A DNA stretch of 64,000 bases from Pontibacter chinhatensis (GTDB taxonomy: Bacteria; Bacteroidota; Bacteroidia; Cytophagales; Hymenobacteraceae). Made by a program: the position numbers and the translations under genes. This document shows positions 27,014-36,841 of this stretch, one piece after another. The first letter of the stretch is position 1. Each line of letters opens with the position of its first letter. The notes under the pieces were generated by a model. The model saw only the letters and a program-made list of their open reading frames with translations. It was not told the origin of the DNA and did no database searches. The stretch spans positions 434,001 through 498,000 of the forward strand of contig NZ_FOOT01000001.1 in NCBI RefSeq assembly GCF_900113285.1, read 5' to 3'.

Positions 27014-27087
27014 TTTCTATTGAGCGTTTCTTCCGGTTATACTTCCCTGGGCGGCAGAAGTTGAAGCAATCTTTCAATAGAAAATTG

Positions 27088-29250
27088 TTATCTCCCCTTC
27101 TGCAGACCCACTTCGCCGGTGTTCAGCAATTTTCTTTTAAAGAAGTCAGCCGTGGCCGCGTTTACTTTCACGGCATTGGCAAAGCGCATCCAGTGGTGGG
27201 TATCGTCCACCAGCACCAGCGTTTCGAACGGTACACCTTTATCTTCCAGGCGGCGCACCAGGTCCATGCTGTCGCGGAAATCCACGTTACGGTCGTCGTC
27301 GGCATGGATGATAAGCACGGGCGAGGTCCAGTTAGCTACCCAGGCGGCCGGTGAAGACTTCCACATAACCTCCACGGCCTGCTCGGCGTCGGGCGCCTTT
27401 TCGTAGCGGTCCGGGTAGAGGATACGGGCAATGCCTCCGTAAGTCAAATCACTCATGCCATGGATGTTTACGCCTGCGGCAAACAGATCGGAGTTATGTG
27501 CCAGGGCCAGCCCAGTAAGGTAACCACCATAGGAACCGCCATAAACCCCAATGCGCTTGGCGTCCACCTGCGGCTGAGCGGCCAGCCACTTGCCTGCCGC
27601 GCGGATGTCTTTATACTCCGAGGCCCCTGATTCGCCGCTGTTTTCGCGGTGCTGGAAATCATACCCGTAGCCAATGCCCAGCCTGTAGTTTACCGACAGC
27701 ACCACAAAGCCCATGCTGGCCAGGTATTGGTTCATGGCATACACATTATTATAGTAGTCGGAGTAGTGCCAGCCCAGCAGCATCTGCCGCGAAGGCCCGC
27801 CATGCACGTACACAATCGCCGGTTTATTGCGCCCGCCCCCTTTCGGCTCGAACAGCTGCCCGTGCAGCAGCACGCCATCCTCTGCCTTAAACGTGACCTG
27901 CTTGGGCACTACCAGTTTCTGCTGCGGATAGTCTGCGGGGAGTAAATCATCGGCCAGGAGCTTGATTTTGGCTTTGCGCTTGAAGTCCATTACGGAAGGC
28001 AGGGGCGGGCGCTGGGCAGTCGCGCTCAACAAGGCCAGTGTTCGTCCATCCCCTGTCAGCACTGGCATCATCTCGATGCCATCTCCCGTGGTGAGCACCT
28101 CCGTGTCGGCTTTGTCTACAGGCACGCGCGCTACGTGGCGGCGGTCTATATCCTCTTTATCTGGCCCGGTGTTGGCGCTAAATACGAGCCATTTCCGGTC
28201 GTGGCTTAGCTTGACATGCTCCACGGCAAACTGGCCCGGGGTAAGCAACAGCGGTTTTCCTCCCTCAGCAGGAATGGAGTACAGATGCGGCCAGCCGTCT
28301 TCATACGAAACATATACAATTCGGTCTCCTGCCCCCCAGTGCAGGTTAAAGCTTCCGTTCGTCCGCGGGATGGAGCCACGCAGGGTCTGCGGTGCTTTCC
28401 ATACTTGTTTGGCTTCACCAGATGCTACGTCGGCCACCCAGATGCTCCAGGGCCGGTGCTGCCACGTCAGGAGCGGCTGCGGCGCGCCTCCCGTGCCTTG
28501 CGTGCGCACAAAAGCCAGCCGCTTGCCGTCCGGGGACCAGCGCGGGGAACGGTCGCTGGCCAGAGCGGGCGCTACCCATTGGATGGGCATTTCAGGATTA
28601 GTGTAAATGCCGATAAAGGCATGGCCCTGGCGGTTGGCCACAAAGGCCAGCTGCGCCCCATCCGGCGACCATACCAGCGAGCCCACGTTGCCGCGGGTTA
28701 CGAAGAGAGGCTGCGCAGGCGCTGATCCATCCAATGGTGCCAGCCATACTTGCCCCTTAAAAGTATAGGCTACCTCTCTGTTATTTGGAGAGATAACAGG
28801 GTAACCGCCCTCTCCTATCCGCACCGGCTCGCCGCCGCTAAACGGTACACGCCATACTTCCACTTTTGGAGGAATCGGCAGGCTTTCGGGGTTTACAGTC
28901 TCGTGCTCATCCCAGATAGAGCCATGCTCACCGCCACGCACATACACCACCCACTGCCCATCATTCGAAACAGACAAACTTGTGATTTCCTGGCCATCAT
29001 CCTTCAGGTAGTTAGTAAGCCTCCTATACTTAAAATCCGGCCCTTCTGCCACATACACATTGCGGCGCCCCTGTTCATTAAATGCCCAAACCATTCTGGA
29101 GCCTTCAGCCGCCGTGGTCAACTCCGTCGGGAAAGGGTGGCTCATGACAGACTCTATGGAGAAACTTTGAGCTGCTGCACCAGGAGAAGCCCCAAACATC
29201 AGGTATACAGCAAAGTACAGGTAGAGGCCCGGAAGTATAGATTTCATCAT
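27088..29250 (-). CDS. S9 family serine peptidase (prolyl oligopeptidase/DPP-like), exported
   Basis: A 720-residue protein with a signal peptide (about 1-27). Residues about 30-400 form a TolB-like beta-propeller with repeated SPDGAQLAFVA / SPDGKRLAFVR units. The C-terminal alpha/beta hydrolase carries the triad Ser573 in GGSYGGYLTG, an Asp in HADDDRNV (Asp653) and His685 or His686 in DDTHHW. S9 enzymes cut short peptides, often after Pro or Ala, or as acylaminoacyl or dipeptidyl peptidases. It is periplasmic or outer-membrane facing. It is divergent from a susC/susD pair, which may import the peptides it produces. Confidence 0.92.
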   Translation of the reverse strand: MMKSILPGLYLYFAVYLMFGASPGAAAQSFSIESVMSHPFPTELTTAAEGSRMVWAFNEQGRRNVYVAEGPDFKYRRLTNYLKDDGQEITSLSVSNDGQWVVYVRGGEHGSIWDEHETVNPESLPIPPKVEVWRVPFSGGEPVRIGEGGYPVISPNNREVAYTFKGQVWLAPLDGSAPAQPLFVTRGNVGSLVWSPDGAQLAFVANRQGHAFIGIYTNPEMPIQWVAPALASDRSPRWSPDGKRLAFVRTQGTGGAPQPLLTWQHRPWSIWVADVASGEAKQVWKAPQTLRGSIPRTNGSFNLHWGAGDRIVYVSYEDGWPHLYSIPAEGGKPLLLTPGQFAVEHVKLSHDRKWLVFSANTGPDKEDIDRRHVARVPVDKADTEVLTTGDGIEMMPVLTGDGRTLALLSATAQRPPLPSVMDFKRKAKIKLLADDLLPADYPQQKLVVPKQVTFKAEDGVLLHGQLFEPKGGGRNKPAIVYVHGGPSRQMLLGWHYSDYYNNVYAMNQYLASMGFVVLSVNYRLGIGYGYDFQHRENSGESGASEYKDIRAAGKWLAAQPQVDAKRIGVYGGSYGGYLTGLALAHNSDLFAAGVNIHGMSDLTYGGIARILYPDRYEKAPDAEQAVEVMWKSSPAAWVANWTSPVLIIHADDDRNVDFRDSMDLVRRLEDKGVPFETLVLVDDTHHWMRFANAVKVNAATADFFKRKLLNTGEVGLQKGR

Positions 29251-29527
29251 CGTTTTCGCCTTTTAAGAGGATTATATGCTTAACCACAGCTAAATATATC
29301 AATATCTATGAAACTTTATTGAAGACATCAACTATAATACCCTATAATCATTACAAGTATAAAGTATAAGTTTTTGATATACCTGTCTGAAGAAGCAGCT
29401 ATGGCAAGGCTATACTATTCTCTACTTCGCTCCCTTTACCACCTACTCATGGCAAGGTGATATTTCCTTCCATGGGACCTTCACAGCTTCTGTGTCTGCT
29501 TTATAAATCACACTAATAAATATTCCT
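29251..29527. other. Divergent intergenic region between S9 peptidase and susC
   Basis: AT-rich, with three AAGTATA copies including two in tandem near 29356-29370, and a short repeated phrase TATGGCAAGG / CATGGCAAGG near 29400 and 29450. No clear TAnnTTTG box is seen. Confidence 0.4.
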
Positions 29528-32500
29528 ATGAGAAACAGTTTTACCCTTCTTGTATTGCTGCTGATGTGCTGCTGGGTACCCGCGTTAGCCCAGGAGAACA
29601 CCGTGAGCGGCAGGGTTACAGGAGCCGACGAGGGCATGCCCTTGCCCGGCGTAAGTGTAACCGTGAAAGGCACCACCATCGGCACTACCACCGACGCCGA
29701 TGGCAGGTTCACGCTTAATGTACCCAGTGATGAGTCCATACTGGAGTTCCGTTTCCTTGGCTACAGGATTCAGGAAATCCGAGTGGGGAACCAGCGCCAG
29801 GTTAACGTGGTCATGGCCACCGATACCCAGCAACTGGATGAGGTGGTGGTAACGGCGCTGGGCATTACTCGCGAGAAAAAAGCCCTGGGCTATGCCGCAC
29901 AGGAAGTACGGTCAGAGGAACTGGTACAAAACCGCCAGCCCAACGTGCTCAATGCCATGCAGGGCAAGGTGGCGGGGGTTACCATCTCAAGCACTGGCGG
30001 CGCGCCGGGACAGGGTGCCAACATCCAGATACGCGGTATCAACTCCATCGACCCCAACCGGCCTAACCAGCCGCTCTTCGTTATTGATGGGATTCAGGTG
30101 AACAACTCCACCTCCACTTTTGGTGAGGGCGCCGAACTGCGCGGCATGAGCAACCGCCTCGCCGACCTCAACCCCGATGACATTGAAAGTATAAACATCC
30201 TGCGTGGCGGCGCGGCGACAGCGCTTTACGGGCTTCGGGGAGCCAACGGCGTGGTCGTTATCACCACCAAATCCGGGAAGAAGGGAGAGATGCGCGTGAA
30301 CTTTACGAGCACTGCCGGCTGGGAGGAAGTTAACAAATTTCCGAAGATACAGGACACGTATACCCAAGGCTATACTGGCGTATACGATCCGACCAGCTTC
30401 TGGCCTTCCTGGGGACCCACCTGGCAGGAGGCACGGCAAATAGACCCAACCCACCCGGAAGGCATCTACAATCACTTTGAGGATGCCTATGAAACAGGAA
30501 GCCAATTCCGCAACACGCTCACCTTCTCGGGAGGAACCGATGCCATCACCTTCTCGTCCTCACTTTCTCGCCTGGACCATGAGGGTGTGTTGCCCTTCAC
30601 CGATTACCAGAATACCTCAGCCCGCCTGAACACCGATGTGAAGCTGAGCGAGAAGTTCAGCACGGGCGGTAACTTTAACTATATCCGCTCCGGAGGCAAG
30701 CGCTACAACGCTGACCGCTTTAACGAAATGCTTAGCTATTGGTCGCCGCGCTGGGATGTGCGGGACTACGTGAAGCCCGATGGCACCATGCAGTCTTATG
30801 GCAACGACAATCCGATTTACGCCGCCTCCACCAACCAGTTCGAAGACGATGTAAGCCGTTTTATCGGAGGGTTAAACTTTAGCTACAAGCCGCTTAGCTG
30901 GCTCGACTTCAATTACCGCATCGGCCTGGACACCTATACCGACGACCGCACACGCACGGCTCCAGGTCCCAGAAACGTTCCGGACGAGCGGCTGCTGGAT
31001 GACAACGGTCAGGGTTTTGTGCATGAGTATACTACCAAATTCAGGTCCATAAACTCCACTTTCATCACCTCTTTGAACAAGTCATTCGGAGACAAATTTA
31101 ACGCTACGCTGCGTTTGGGCCACGAACTCTACGACGAGCACATCAAGAGCTTCGGCGTGCAGGGCGAAGAGCTGTCAGTGTTCGACTATTTCAAACTCTC
31201 CAATGCCAGGTTCCTCTCTTCTTCGGAGAACGAGAGCGAGTATAGGCTGATGGGTATTTTCGGGGAGGCCTCGTTTGACTACGGCGATTTCCTGTTCCTG
31301 ACGCTGACAGGCAGAAACGACATTACCTCTACCCTGTCCAAGTCTAAGCGCTCCTTCTTTTACCCCTCGGCAAGTATAAGTTACATTGCCTCAGAGCACC
31401 TGGAGCTGCCGGATTTCATCAACCAGACAAAGGTAAGGCTCTCTTACGCTCAGATAGGCAAAGATGCGTCTCCTTACTCTATCTCCTCCGGTTACGCCCC
31501 TTACACCAACCTACCGACAGGTTATACCGGGGTGACGCGCGCTGCCTTGTTAGGCAATCCTGGTCTTAAGCCAGAATTCACGAATACCTTTGAAGCTGGT
31601 CTGGAGATGTCGTTCCTGGATAACCGCATCGGGTTTGACTTTACCTATTATTACTCCCTTAGCAAAGACCAGATCCTTAACATAGATGTGGCCAGCACCA
31701 CCGGCTTTGTGCGGGCAGCCATTAACGCCGGGGAGATGCGCAACAAAGGCGTTGAGATTGTGCTGAACGCTACACCCGTGCGCACTACTAACTTTAACTG
31801 GGATTCCAAGCTTATCTTCTCGGCCAACAGAAACAAGATCCTGAGCCTTCCGGAGGGGCTGGAGGAAGTAACCTATGCCTCTCAGTTTGGCTATGTGGGC
31901 TCCACGGTGACCATGAAACTGATTGAAGGGCAGCCGTATGGCAACATCTACGGCTCGCACTGGCAGCGTTATTATGGTCCGGGACAGGAGGAAGACCCAC
32001 TCTTTATCGACGAGTCGCGCCCCATCGTGATTGGTGCAGATGGCTTCCCGGTAAGGGCGCCCTTATCCAGCCAGAAACTCCTGGGCAACTCACAACCTGA
32101 TTGGATCGGCGGCTTCACGAATACCTTCACCTACAAGGGACTTAGCCTGACCGCCTTGCTCGATGCCCGTGTGGGCCTGGAGAAATATAACCAGATGGAC
32201 AACTTCTTCGCCGCCTTTGGTATAGCCGAATACACCGAGAACCGCAACCAAACGCGCGTGTTTGAAGGGGTGCTGTCTGACGGCACACCCAACACCAAGG
32301 AAGTATGGCTGGGCCAGGGCACTGGTCCGGATGGCGTGAACTACGGCGACGGCTACTACCGCCGCTTCTACCGGGGCGTGTCGGAGAATTTCGTGGAGGA
32401 TGCCTCCTGGGTGCGCTTGCGCTCCCTGACGCTGCGCTACAGCCTGCCGCAACGCTGGTTCGAGAACATCTTCATCCGCAATGCCGCTTTATCCTTTACC

Positions 32501-32647
32501 GGCAACAACCTGTGGCTGTCCACCGACTATAAAGGATTTGACCCGGAAACGAGCTTCTCGCCTAGCGGCAGCAACGTGGATGGCTTCTCAGGCTTTACTT
32601 ATCCTGCCGTGCGCAGCTACCTGTTCACCTTAAACATTGGCCTTTAA
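29528..32647 (+). CDS. SusC/RagA family TonB-dependent outer-membrane transporter
   Basis: A 1039-residue outer-membrane protein. It has a signal peptide (1-21) and a carboxypeptidase-regulatory-like domain (VSGRVTGADEGMPLPGVSVT, about 24-100). Then comes a SusC-type plug with NVLNAMQGKVAGV, the box GINSIDPNRPNQPLFVIDGI and the segment RGGAATALYGLRGANGVVVI. The 22-strand barrel ends with a typical aromatic C-terminal strand. SusC works with a SusD lid lipoprotein to import large ligands, such as glycans, glycopeptides or peptides, powered by TonB-ExbBD. The adjacent S9 peptidase argues for peptides, but no direct evidence is present. Confidence 0.95.
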   Translation: MRNSFTLLVLLLMCCWVPALAQENTVSGRVTGADEGMPLPGVSVTVKGTTIGTTTDADGRFTLNVPSDESILEFRFLGYRIQEIRVGNQRQVNVVMATDTQQLDEVVVTALGITREKKALGYAAQEVRSEELVQNRQPNVLNAMQGKVAGVTISSTGGAPGQGANIQIRGINSIDPNRPNQPLFVIDGIQVNNSTSTFGEGAELRGMSNRLADLNPDDIESINILRGGAATALYGLRGANGVVVITTKSGKKGEMRVNFTSTAGWEEVNKFPKIQDTYTQGYTGVYDPTSFWPSWGPTWQEARQIDPTHPEGIYNHFEDAYETGSQFRNTLTFSGGTDAITFSSSLSRLDHEGVLPFTDYQNTSARLNTDVKLSEKFSTGGNFNYIRSGGKRYNADRFNEMLSYWSPRWDVRDYVKPDGTMQSYGNDNPIYAASTNQFEDDVSRFIGGLNFSYKPLSWLDFNYRIGLDTYTDDRTRTAPGPRNVPDERLLDDNGQGFVHEYTTKFRSINSTFITSLNKSFGDKFNATLRLGHELYDEHIKSFGVQGEELSVFDYFKLSNARFLSSSENESEYRLMGIFGEASFDYGDFLFLTLTGRNDITSTLSKSKRSFFYPSASISYIASEHLELPDFINQTKVRLSYAQIGKDASPYSISSGYAPYTNLPTGYTGVTRAALLGNPGLKPEFTNTFEAGLEMSFLDNRIGFDFTYYYSLSKDQILNIDVASTTGFVRAAINAGEMRNKGVEIVLNATPVRTTNFNWDSKLIFSANRNKILSLPEGLEEVTYASQFGYVGSTVTMKLIEGQPYGNIYGSHWQRYYGPGQEEDPLFIDESRPIVIGADGFPVRAPLSSQKLLGNSQPDWIGGFTNTFTYKGLSLTALLDARVGLEKYNQMDNFFAAFGIAEYTENRNQTRVFEGVLSDGTPNTKEVWLGQGTGPDGVNYGDGYYRRFYRGVSENFVEDASWVRLRSLTLRYSLPQRWFENIFIRNAALSFTGNNLWLSTDYKGFDPETSFSPSGSNVDGFSGFTYPAVRSYLFTLNIGL

Positions 32648-32658
32648 CTAATACAGAT

Positions 32659-34077
32659 ATGAAAAAGATCTTCCGATATATACTCGCCTTTGCCATCATG
32701 GGGGCAGTAGCAGGCCTGCAGGGCTGCGAAGATTATTTTGACAAGGAGGATAACCCGAACCTGGTTCCCAATCCGCCTTTGCCCACCCTCCTGACCACCA
32801 CCACGCACAAAACCGGCATGAACAGCTACATGGTGAGCAACATCACCTCCTACTTTGTGCAGTACCTGGCCAGTCCCTCGGCGGGCGGTTCTTCAGACAC
32901 TTACCAGATCACCGATTATACCGGCACCTGGGATGCGCTCTACTGGGCCATGGCCGATATTTACGACATGCGCCAGCTGGCCATGGAGCAGGGAGCAACG
33001 GAGTATGTGGGGGTGGCCGATGTCCTGATGGCCTATCATTTGGCATTGGTAAACGATATGTGGGGAGACGCGCCCTATTCAGAGGCCTTTGCCAACATCA
33101 CCCTAACCCCTGCTTTTGATGACGAAGCAAACCTTTATGATGTGACTACACAGCTGCTGGACGAGGCGATTGTAGAGCTGCAAAAACCTGAATCTTCGGT
33201 GCGGTTACTTGCTACCAGCGATGTGATACACGAAGGCAACGTGGCGAATTGGGTAAAGACTGCCTATGCCTTAAAGGCCAGGCAACTGAACAAGCTCAGC
33301 GGCACCTCTTCCTACAACCCCCAGGCAGTGCTGGAGGCAGTAGACAACTCCTATACTTCTAACGCGGACAACGCCGAGATGGGAGTTTTCCAGACGCGTA
33401 ACCCCTGGGCAGCCGTGGCACTGAGTAATGCGGGCAACCTGTTGGGCGGCTGGCTCTCCGAGCAACTGATACAGCACCTGGACGGCACCTCGTACGGCGT
33501 GTTTGACCCGCGCCTGGAGCAGCTAACAGACACAACCGTTAACGGCAACTATGTGGGCACCCCTAACGGCACCGGCAACGTTGGCCCCGCCAACAACACG
33601 GTGAAGGATGAGAATTATATCTCCCGCAACTCCCCGCTTACCGGGGACGAATCGCCGCTGATTATCGTGTCCTATCCGGAGGTGAAGCTGATTGAGGCGG
33701 AGGCTGCTTTCAGGGCTGGCCAGCTGGACAGGGCTTTTGCAGCATACCGCGAAGCTATCCGCGCAAGTATGGAGCTGCTGGAGGTGGCTCAGGCAGATGC
33801 TGAAGCGTATTTGAGCAGCGCTGCCGTGGCCCAAAGCGCTTCTGAACTTTCGCTCGACAGGATTTTCCAGGAGAAGTATGTGGTAACCTACCTGAACCCG
33901 GAAGCCTGGAACGACGCCCGCCGCTATGACTACCAGTATGCCAACTTTACCTTACCTGCGGGTGCTGCTTTGCCAACCTTTATCCGGCGGGTAGCCTATC
34001 CTTCCGGTGAGGCATCCAAGAACCCAAACACGCCGGACGTAACCGACCTCTCCTTAACGCTTTGGTGGGATCAATAG
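32659..34077 (+). CDS. SusD/RagB family nutrient-binding lipoprotein
   Basis: A 472-residue surface lipoprotein with lipobox LQGC (Cys23) followed by the acidic EDYFDKEDNPN, fitting the surface-export signal. The early DNPNLVPNPPLPTLLTTTT pattern is that of the shorter SusD-like group (SusD-like_2). TPR-like helical segments contain YWAMADIYDMRQLAMEQGAT and YPEVKLIEAEAAFRAGQLD. It covers the SusC barrel and binds ligand. It lies 11 bases after susC, and its transcript ends in the long hairpin at 34092-34146. Confidence 0.93.
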   Translation: MKKIFRYILAFAIMGAVAGLQGCEDYFDKEDNPNLVPNPPLPTLLTTTTHKTGMNSYMVSNITSYFVQYLASPSAGGSSDTYQITDYTGTWDALYWAMADIYDMRQLAMEQGATEYVGVADVLMAYHLALVNDMWGDAPYSEAFANITLTPAFDDEANLYDVTTQLLDEAIVELQKPESSVRLLATSDVIHEGNVANWVKTAYALKARQLNKLSGTSSYNPQAVLEAVDNSYTSNADNAEMGVFQTRNPWAAVALSNAGNLLGGWLSEQLIQHLDGTSYGVFDPRLEQLTDTTVNGNYVGTPNGTGNVGPANNTVKDENYISRNSPLTGDESPLIIVSYPEVKLIEAEAAFRAGQLDRAFAAYREAIRASMELLEVAQADAEAYLSSAAVAQSASELSLDRIFQEKYVVTYLNPEAWNDARRYDYQYANFTLPAGAALPTFIRRVAYPSGEASKNPNTPDVTDLSLTLWWDQ

Positions 34078-34091
34078 AAAAGCAAAAGTAT

Positions 34092-34146
34092 AAAGTATAA
34101 AAGGCGGGCCGCTGTATGTGTTACAGCGGCCCGCCTTTTATACTTT
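34092..34146. terminator. 25-bp perfect hairpin with heptamers at its base
   Basis: Perfect 25-base arms (34092-34116 and 34122-34146) around TGTGT. The outer ends of the arms are AAAGTATA and TATACTTT, and the inner part is GC-rich. A further AAGTATA lies at 34086-34092. It terminates susCD and shows the heptamer built into a terminator. Confidence 0.9.
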
Positions 34147-34578
34147 AAAACCTCAGTTACGATTAGGCCACCCCGCCCCTCCAAGGAAGCAGGGCTATCT
34201 CACTCCCCACTTGCTGGCGCGGGTTTGCAACCCGTGCTTTGTTATGAGGTCGGATTTGTAATCCGACTGGGTCGGAGGCCAAAACGATAGCTCGTCACGA
34301 GCGTGGACGCTCGCGCCAAAAGAAGTAAGCTGATCAGAATGTAACATCCCTGCTTCCTCGGGAGGAAGCATTTTACAGGTGTCAAAAGTCGCATCTGGGA
34401 AGCGAGGGAATCTGGATTTACTCCTCGGCCCCTAACAGCATCCCCAACCTAGATTTTATACTTATACTTACTCAAATTCCTAAACACTTTCATCCATATA
34501 CCAAGTATAGACTGATGTCCTCTTCTGCTCATTTACCTGAGCGTTTATACTTCGGAACTAAGGTTGAGAATATACTTA
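34147..34578. repeat. REP-like composite repeat element in a 500-base gap
   Basis: There is no gene between susD and ftsH. An outer inverted repeat AGGAAGCAGGG (34184-34194) / CCCTGCTTCCT (34348-34358) encloses three small palindromes: CGGGTT..AACCCG (34219-34235), GTCGGATT..AATCCGAC (34249-34267) and CGAGCGT..ACGCTCG (34298-34313). A CCACCCC..CCCCTCC word precedes it, as in the 56-kb gap. Between 34455 and 34580 there are five heptamer copies. The architecture resembles REP/BIME elements mobilised by IS200-like transposases; none is encoded here. Confidence 0.7.
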
Positions 34579-36573
34579 TCAGGAGGTGGCCTCGATTACC
34601 TTTCGGCTTTGCAGCGGCGGTGCTGGCGGAAGACCGGTAACCTGCAGAATCTCCTGCTCATCCAGTGTTTCGCGTTCCAGCAAGGCATGCGCCAGCGCAT
34701 CCAGTTCTTTCCGAAACTTTACCAGCAGGCGCTGCGCTTCTTTGTGGGCTTCGTTGATGATGCGCAGTACCTCTTCATCTACCGCCTTGGCCGTTGCCTC
34801 ACTGAATGGTTTGGCTCCCTGGTAACCACTGCTGCCTCCCAGAAACTGGTTCTGACGCGGTGCCAGTTGTACCATGCCCAGCTTGTCGTTCATGCCCCAG
34901 CGGGTAACCATGGAACGGGCCAGGTTGGTCGCCTGTTCAATATCGTTCTCGGCGCCAGTGGTGCGGTTGCCGTACACAATCTCTTCCGCCGATCGTCCGC
35001 CTAAGATACCGATGATCTTGCCGCGCAAATATTCTTCAGAGTAATTGTAGCGGTCACTGTCAGGGCGCTGGTAGGTGACACCGAGCGCCTGGCCCCGCGG
35101 CACAATGGTTACGCGGTTTACCGGGTCTGCGCCGGGTACCACCAGGCCTAATATGGCATGCCCGCCTTCGTGGTAAGCAATCCGCTCCCGGTCATCGAAG
35201 CTCAGGAGCAGCGGGCGTTCCGGGCCGAGCACAATCTTCTCCAGGGCATCAAAAAAGTCTTTGGAGGTCACTACATCCTGATTTCGGCGCGCTGCCAGCA
35301 GCGCCGCTTCGTTCACCAGGTTCCGTATGTCAGCTCCTGAAAAGCCGGGCGTAGCTGCGGCGATTTCATCCAGCTGCACCTCTGGTGCCAGCGGAACATT
35401 ACGCGTGTGCACCTTCAAAATCTCCTCCCGCCCGTTCTTGTCCGGCAAATTAACCACCACGCGCCTGTCGAAGCGCCCGGGCCTGAGCAAAGCCTTGTCG
35501 AGCACATCGGGTTGGTTGGTTGCCGCCAGCACAATCACACCCTCCTTGCTGTCAAAGCCGTCCATTTCAGTGAGAATCTGGTTCAGGGTCTGTTCCTGCT
35601 CGCTGGCGCCGCCCACAGCTTGCTGCCCGCGGGCGCGGCCTATCGAGTCCAACTCATCTATAAAAATAATAGCCGGTGCATGCTCCCGCGCCTGCTTAAA
35701 GAGGTCGCGCACCCTGGCGGCACCTACCCCCACAATCATCTCCACAAATTCCGACGCGCTCATGGAGAAGAATGGTACTCCCGCCTCGCCTGCCACGGCG
35801 CGCGCCAGCAGGGTTTTACCGGTGCCGGGCGAGCCAATCAGCAAAACGCCCTTGGGAGCGGCGCCACCCAGGCGGGTATACTTTTTAGGGTCTTTCAGGA
35901 AGTCCACGATTTCCACCAGCTCGTTTTCCGCTTCATCAATGCCGGCTACATCATCGAACGTAACCCGTTTCTGTGTGTCCTTGTCGAAGCGTTTGGCTCC
36001 GCTTTTTCCTATGCCCATGAAGCCCCCCATGCCCATGCCTGCCTGGCTTTTAGCCCGTCTGTACATCCAGATGTAAAAGCCGATGATGATTAAGGCCGGG
36101 CCGAAGAGGGAGAGAAAGGACAGCAGGGGGTTGGGCGCTTCCTGGATTGGCTCCGCCCGTATCTCCACCCCATGCTCAATCAATAATTCCTCTAGGCCTG
36201 GATCGACAAAAGAAGGCACGATGGTAGCGAAGTGTGTGACCGGCACCGCCTCAATTTTCGCAGTGCTGTCCGCATCCTGGGGCCTGTAGGTTACCTCCCG
36301 GATAAACTGCCCTGAGATCAGATCACCCTTGGTATAAATCGCCTTTACATTGTTCTTGGCTACTTCATCTTTAAAGAGGGTGTAAGGCACCTTAACCGGC
36401 TCGCCTGCACCGGGGAAAAAAGACTTCGCGATAAAATAATTGAGCAAGAGCAGGCCTAAAAACCAGAGCCACGTTCTGCTGGGGGGCATGGGATTTTTCT
36501 TGTTGGCATTGGCAGGCGCATTGCCGGTGGATGGAGGAGTTTTGCTTCCTGTTTGTTGTGCAGGTGTGTTCAT
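34579..36573 (-). CDS. ftsH: ATP-dependent zinc metalloprotease FtsH
   Basis: A 664-residue membrane protease of the AAA+ family that degrades misfolded membrane and regulatory proteins as a hexamer. Two membrane helices (34-54 and 150-171) flank the periplasmic domain. The AAA domain has Walker A GSPGTGKT at 247-254, Walker [10 protein letters not shown] and the second region of homology DNA-like [12 protein letters not shown]. The zinc site is H468-E469-G-G-H472, with a third ligand expected in the EEIVYG region. A Pro/Gly/Asn-rich N-terminal tail precedes the first helix. It appears monocistronic. Confidence 0.97.
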   Translation of the reverse strand: MNTPAQQTGSKTPPSTGNAPANANKKNPMPPSRTWLWFLGLLLLNYFIAKSFFPGAGEPVKVPYTLFKDEVAKNNVKAIYTKGDLISGQFIREVTYRPQDADSTAKIEAVPVTHFATIVPSFVDPGLEELLIEHGVEIRAEPIQEAPNPLLSFLSLFGPALIIIGFYIWMYRRAKSQAGMGMGGFMGIGKSGAKRFDKDTQKRVTFDDVAGIDEAENELVEIVDFLKDPKKYTRLGGAAPKGVLLIGSPGTGKTLLARAVAGEAGVPFFSMSASEFVEMIVGVGAARVRDLFKQAREHAPAIIFIDELDSIGRARGQQAVGGASEQEQTLNQILTEMDGFDSKEGVIVLAATNQPDVLDKALLRPGRFDRRVVVNLPDKNGREEILKVHTRNVPLAPEVQLDEIAAATPGFSGADIRNLVNEAALLAARRNQDVVTSKDFFDALEKIVLGPERPLLLSFDDRERIAYHEGGHAILGLVVPGADPVNRVTIVPRGQALGVTYQRPDSDRYNYSEEYLRGKIIGILGGRSAEEIVYGNRTTGAENDIEQATNLARSMVTRWGMNDKLGMVQLAPRQNQFLGGSSGYQGAKPFSEATAKAVDEEVLRIINEAHKEAQRLLVKFRKELDALAHALLERETLDEQEILQVTGLPPAPPLQSRKVIEATS

Positions 36574-36841
36574 ACTTCAACTCTTAAGCTCTTGCCAGAT
36601 TGCTGCTGTGCCTCCAAGCTTTTGGAGTAGCGTAGCTTATACTTTAAAAACGTTGTACCTCCGCCTAAACTTTTCATGTCGCACAGCCGGCCTATGTAGC
36701 TATAAGCCAAAGCAATAGGCATACTTCCATGTACGGCCTTAACCCCATCCGGTTTGCGTATACTGAAGCCAAGGCTTGCTTTTAGATGGCCCTTGGGGCT
36801 ACCGTTCCTTGACCAGACTCAGCCTACGATCTTGCAAAACA
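36574..36841. other. Intergenic region upstream of ftsH
   Basis: About 270 bases with one TATACTTT near 36640 and a CATACTT near 36720. No gene, RNA or hairpin with a clear role is seen. Confidence 0.4.
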
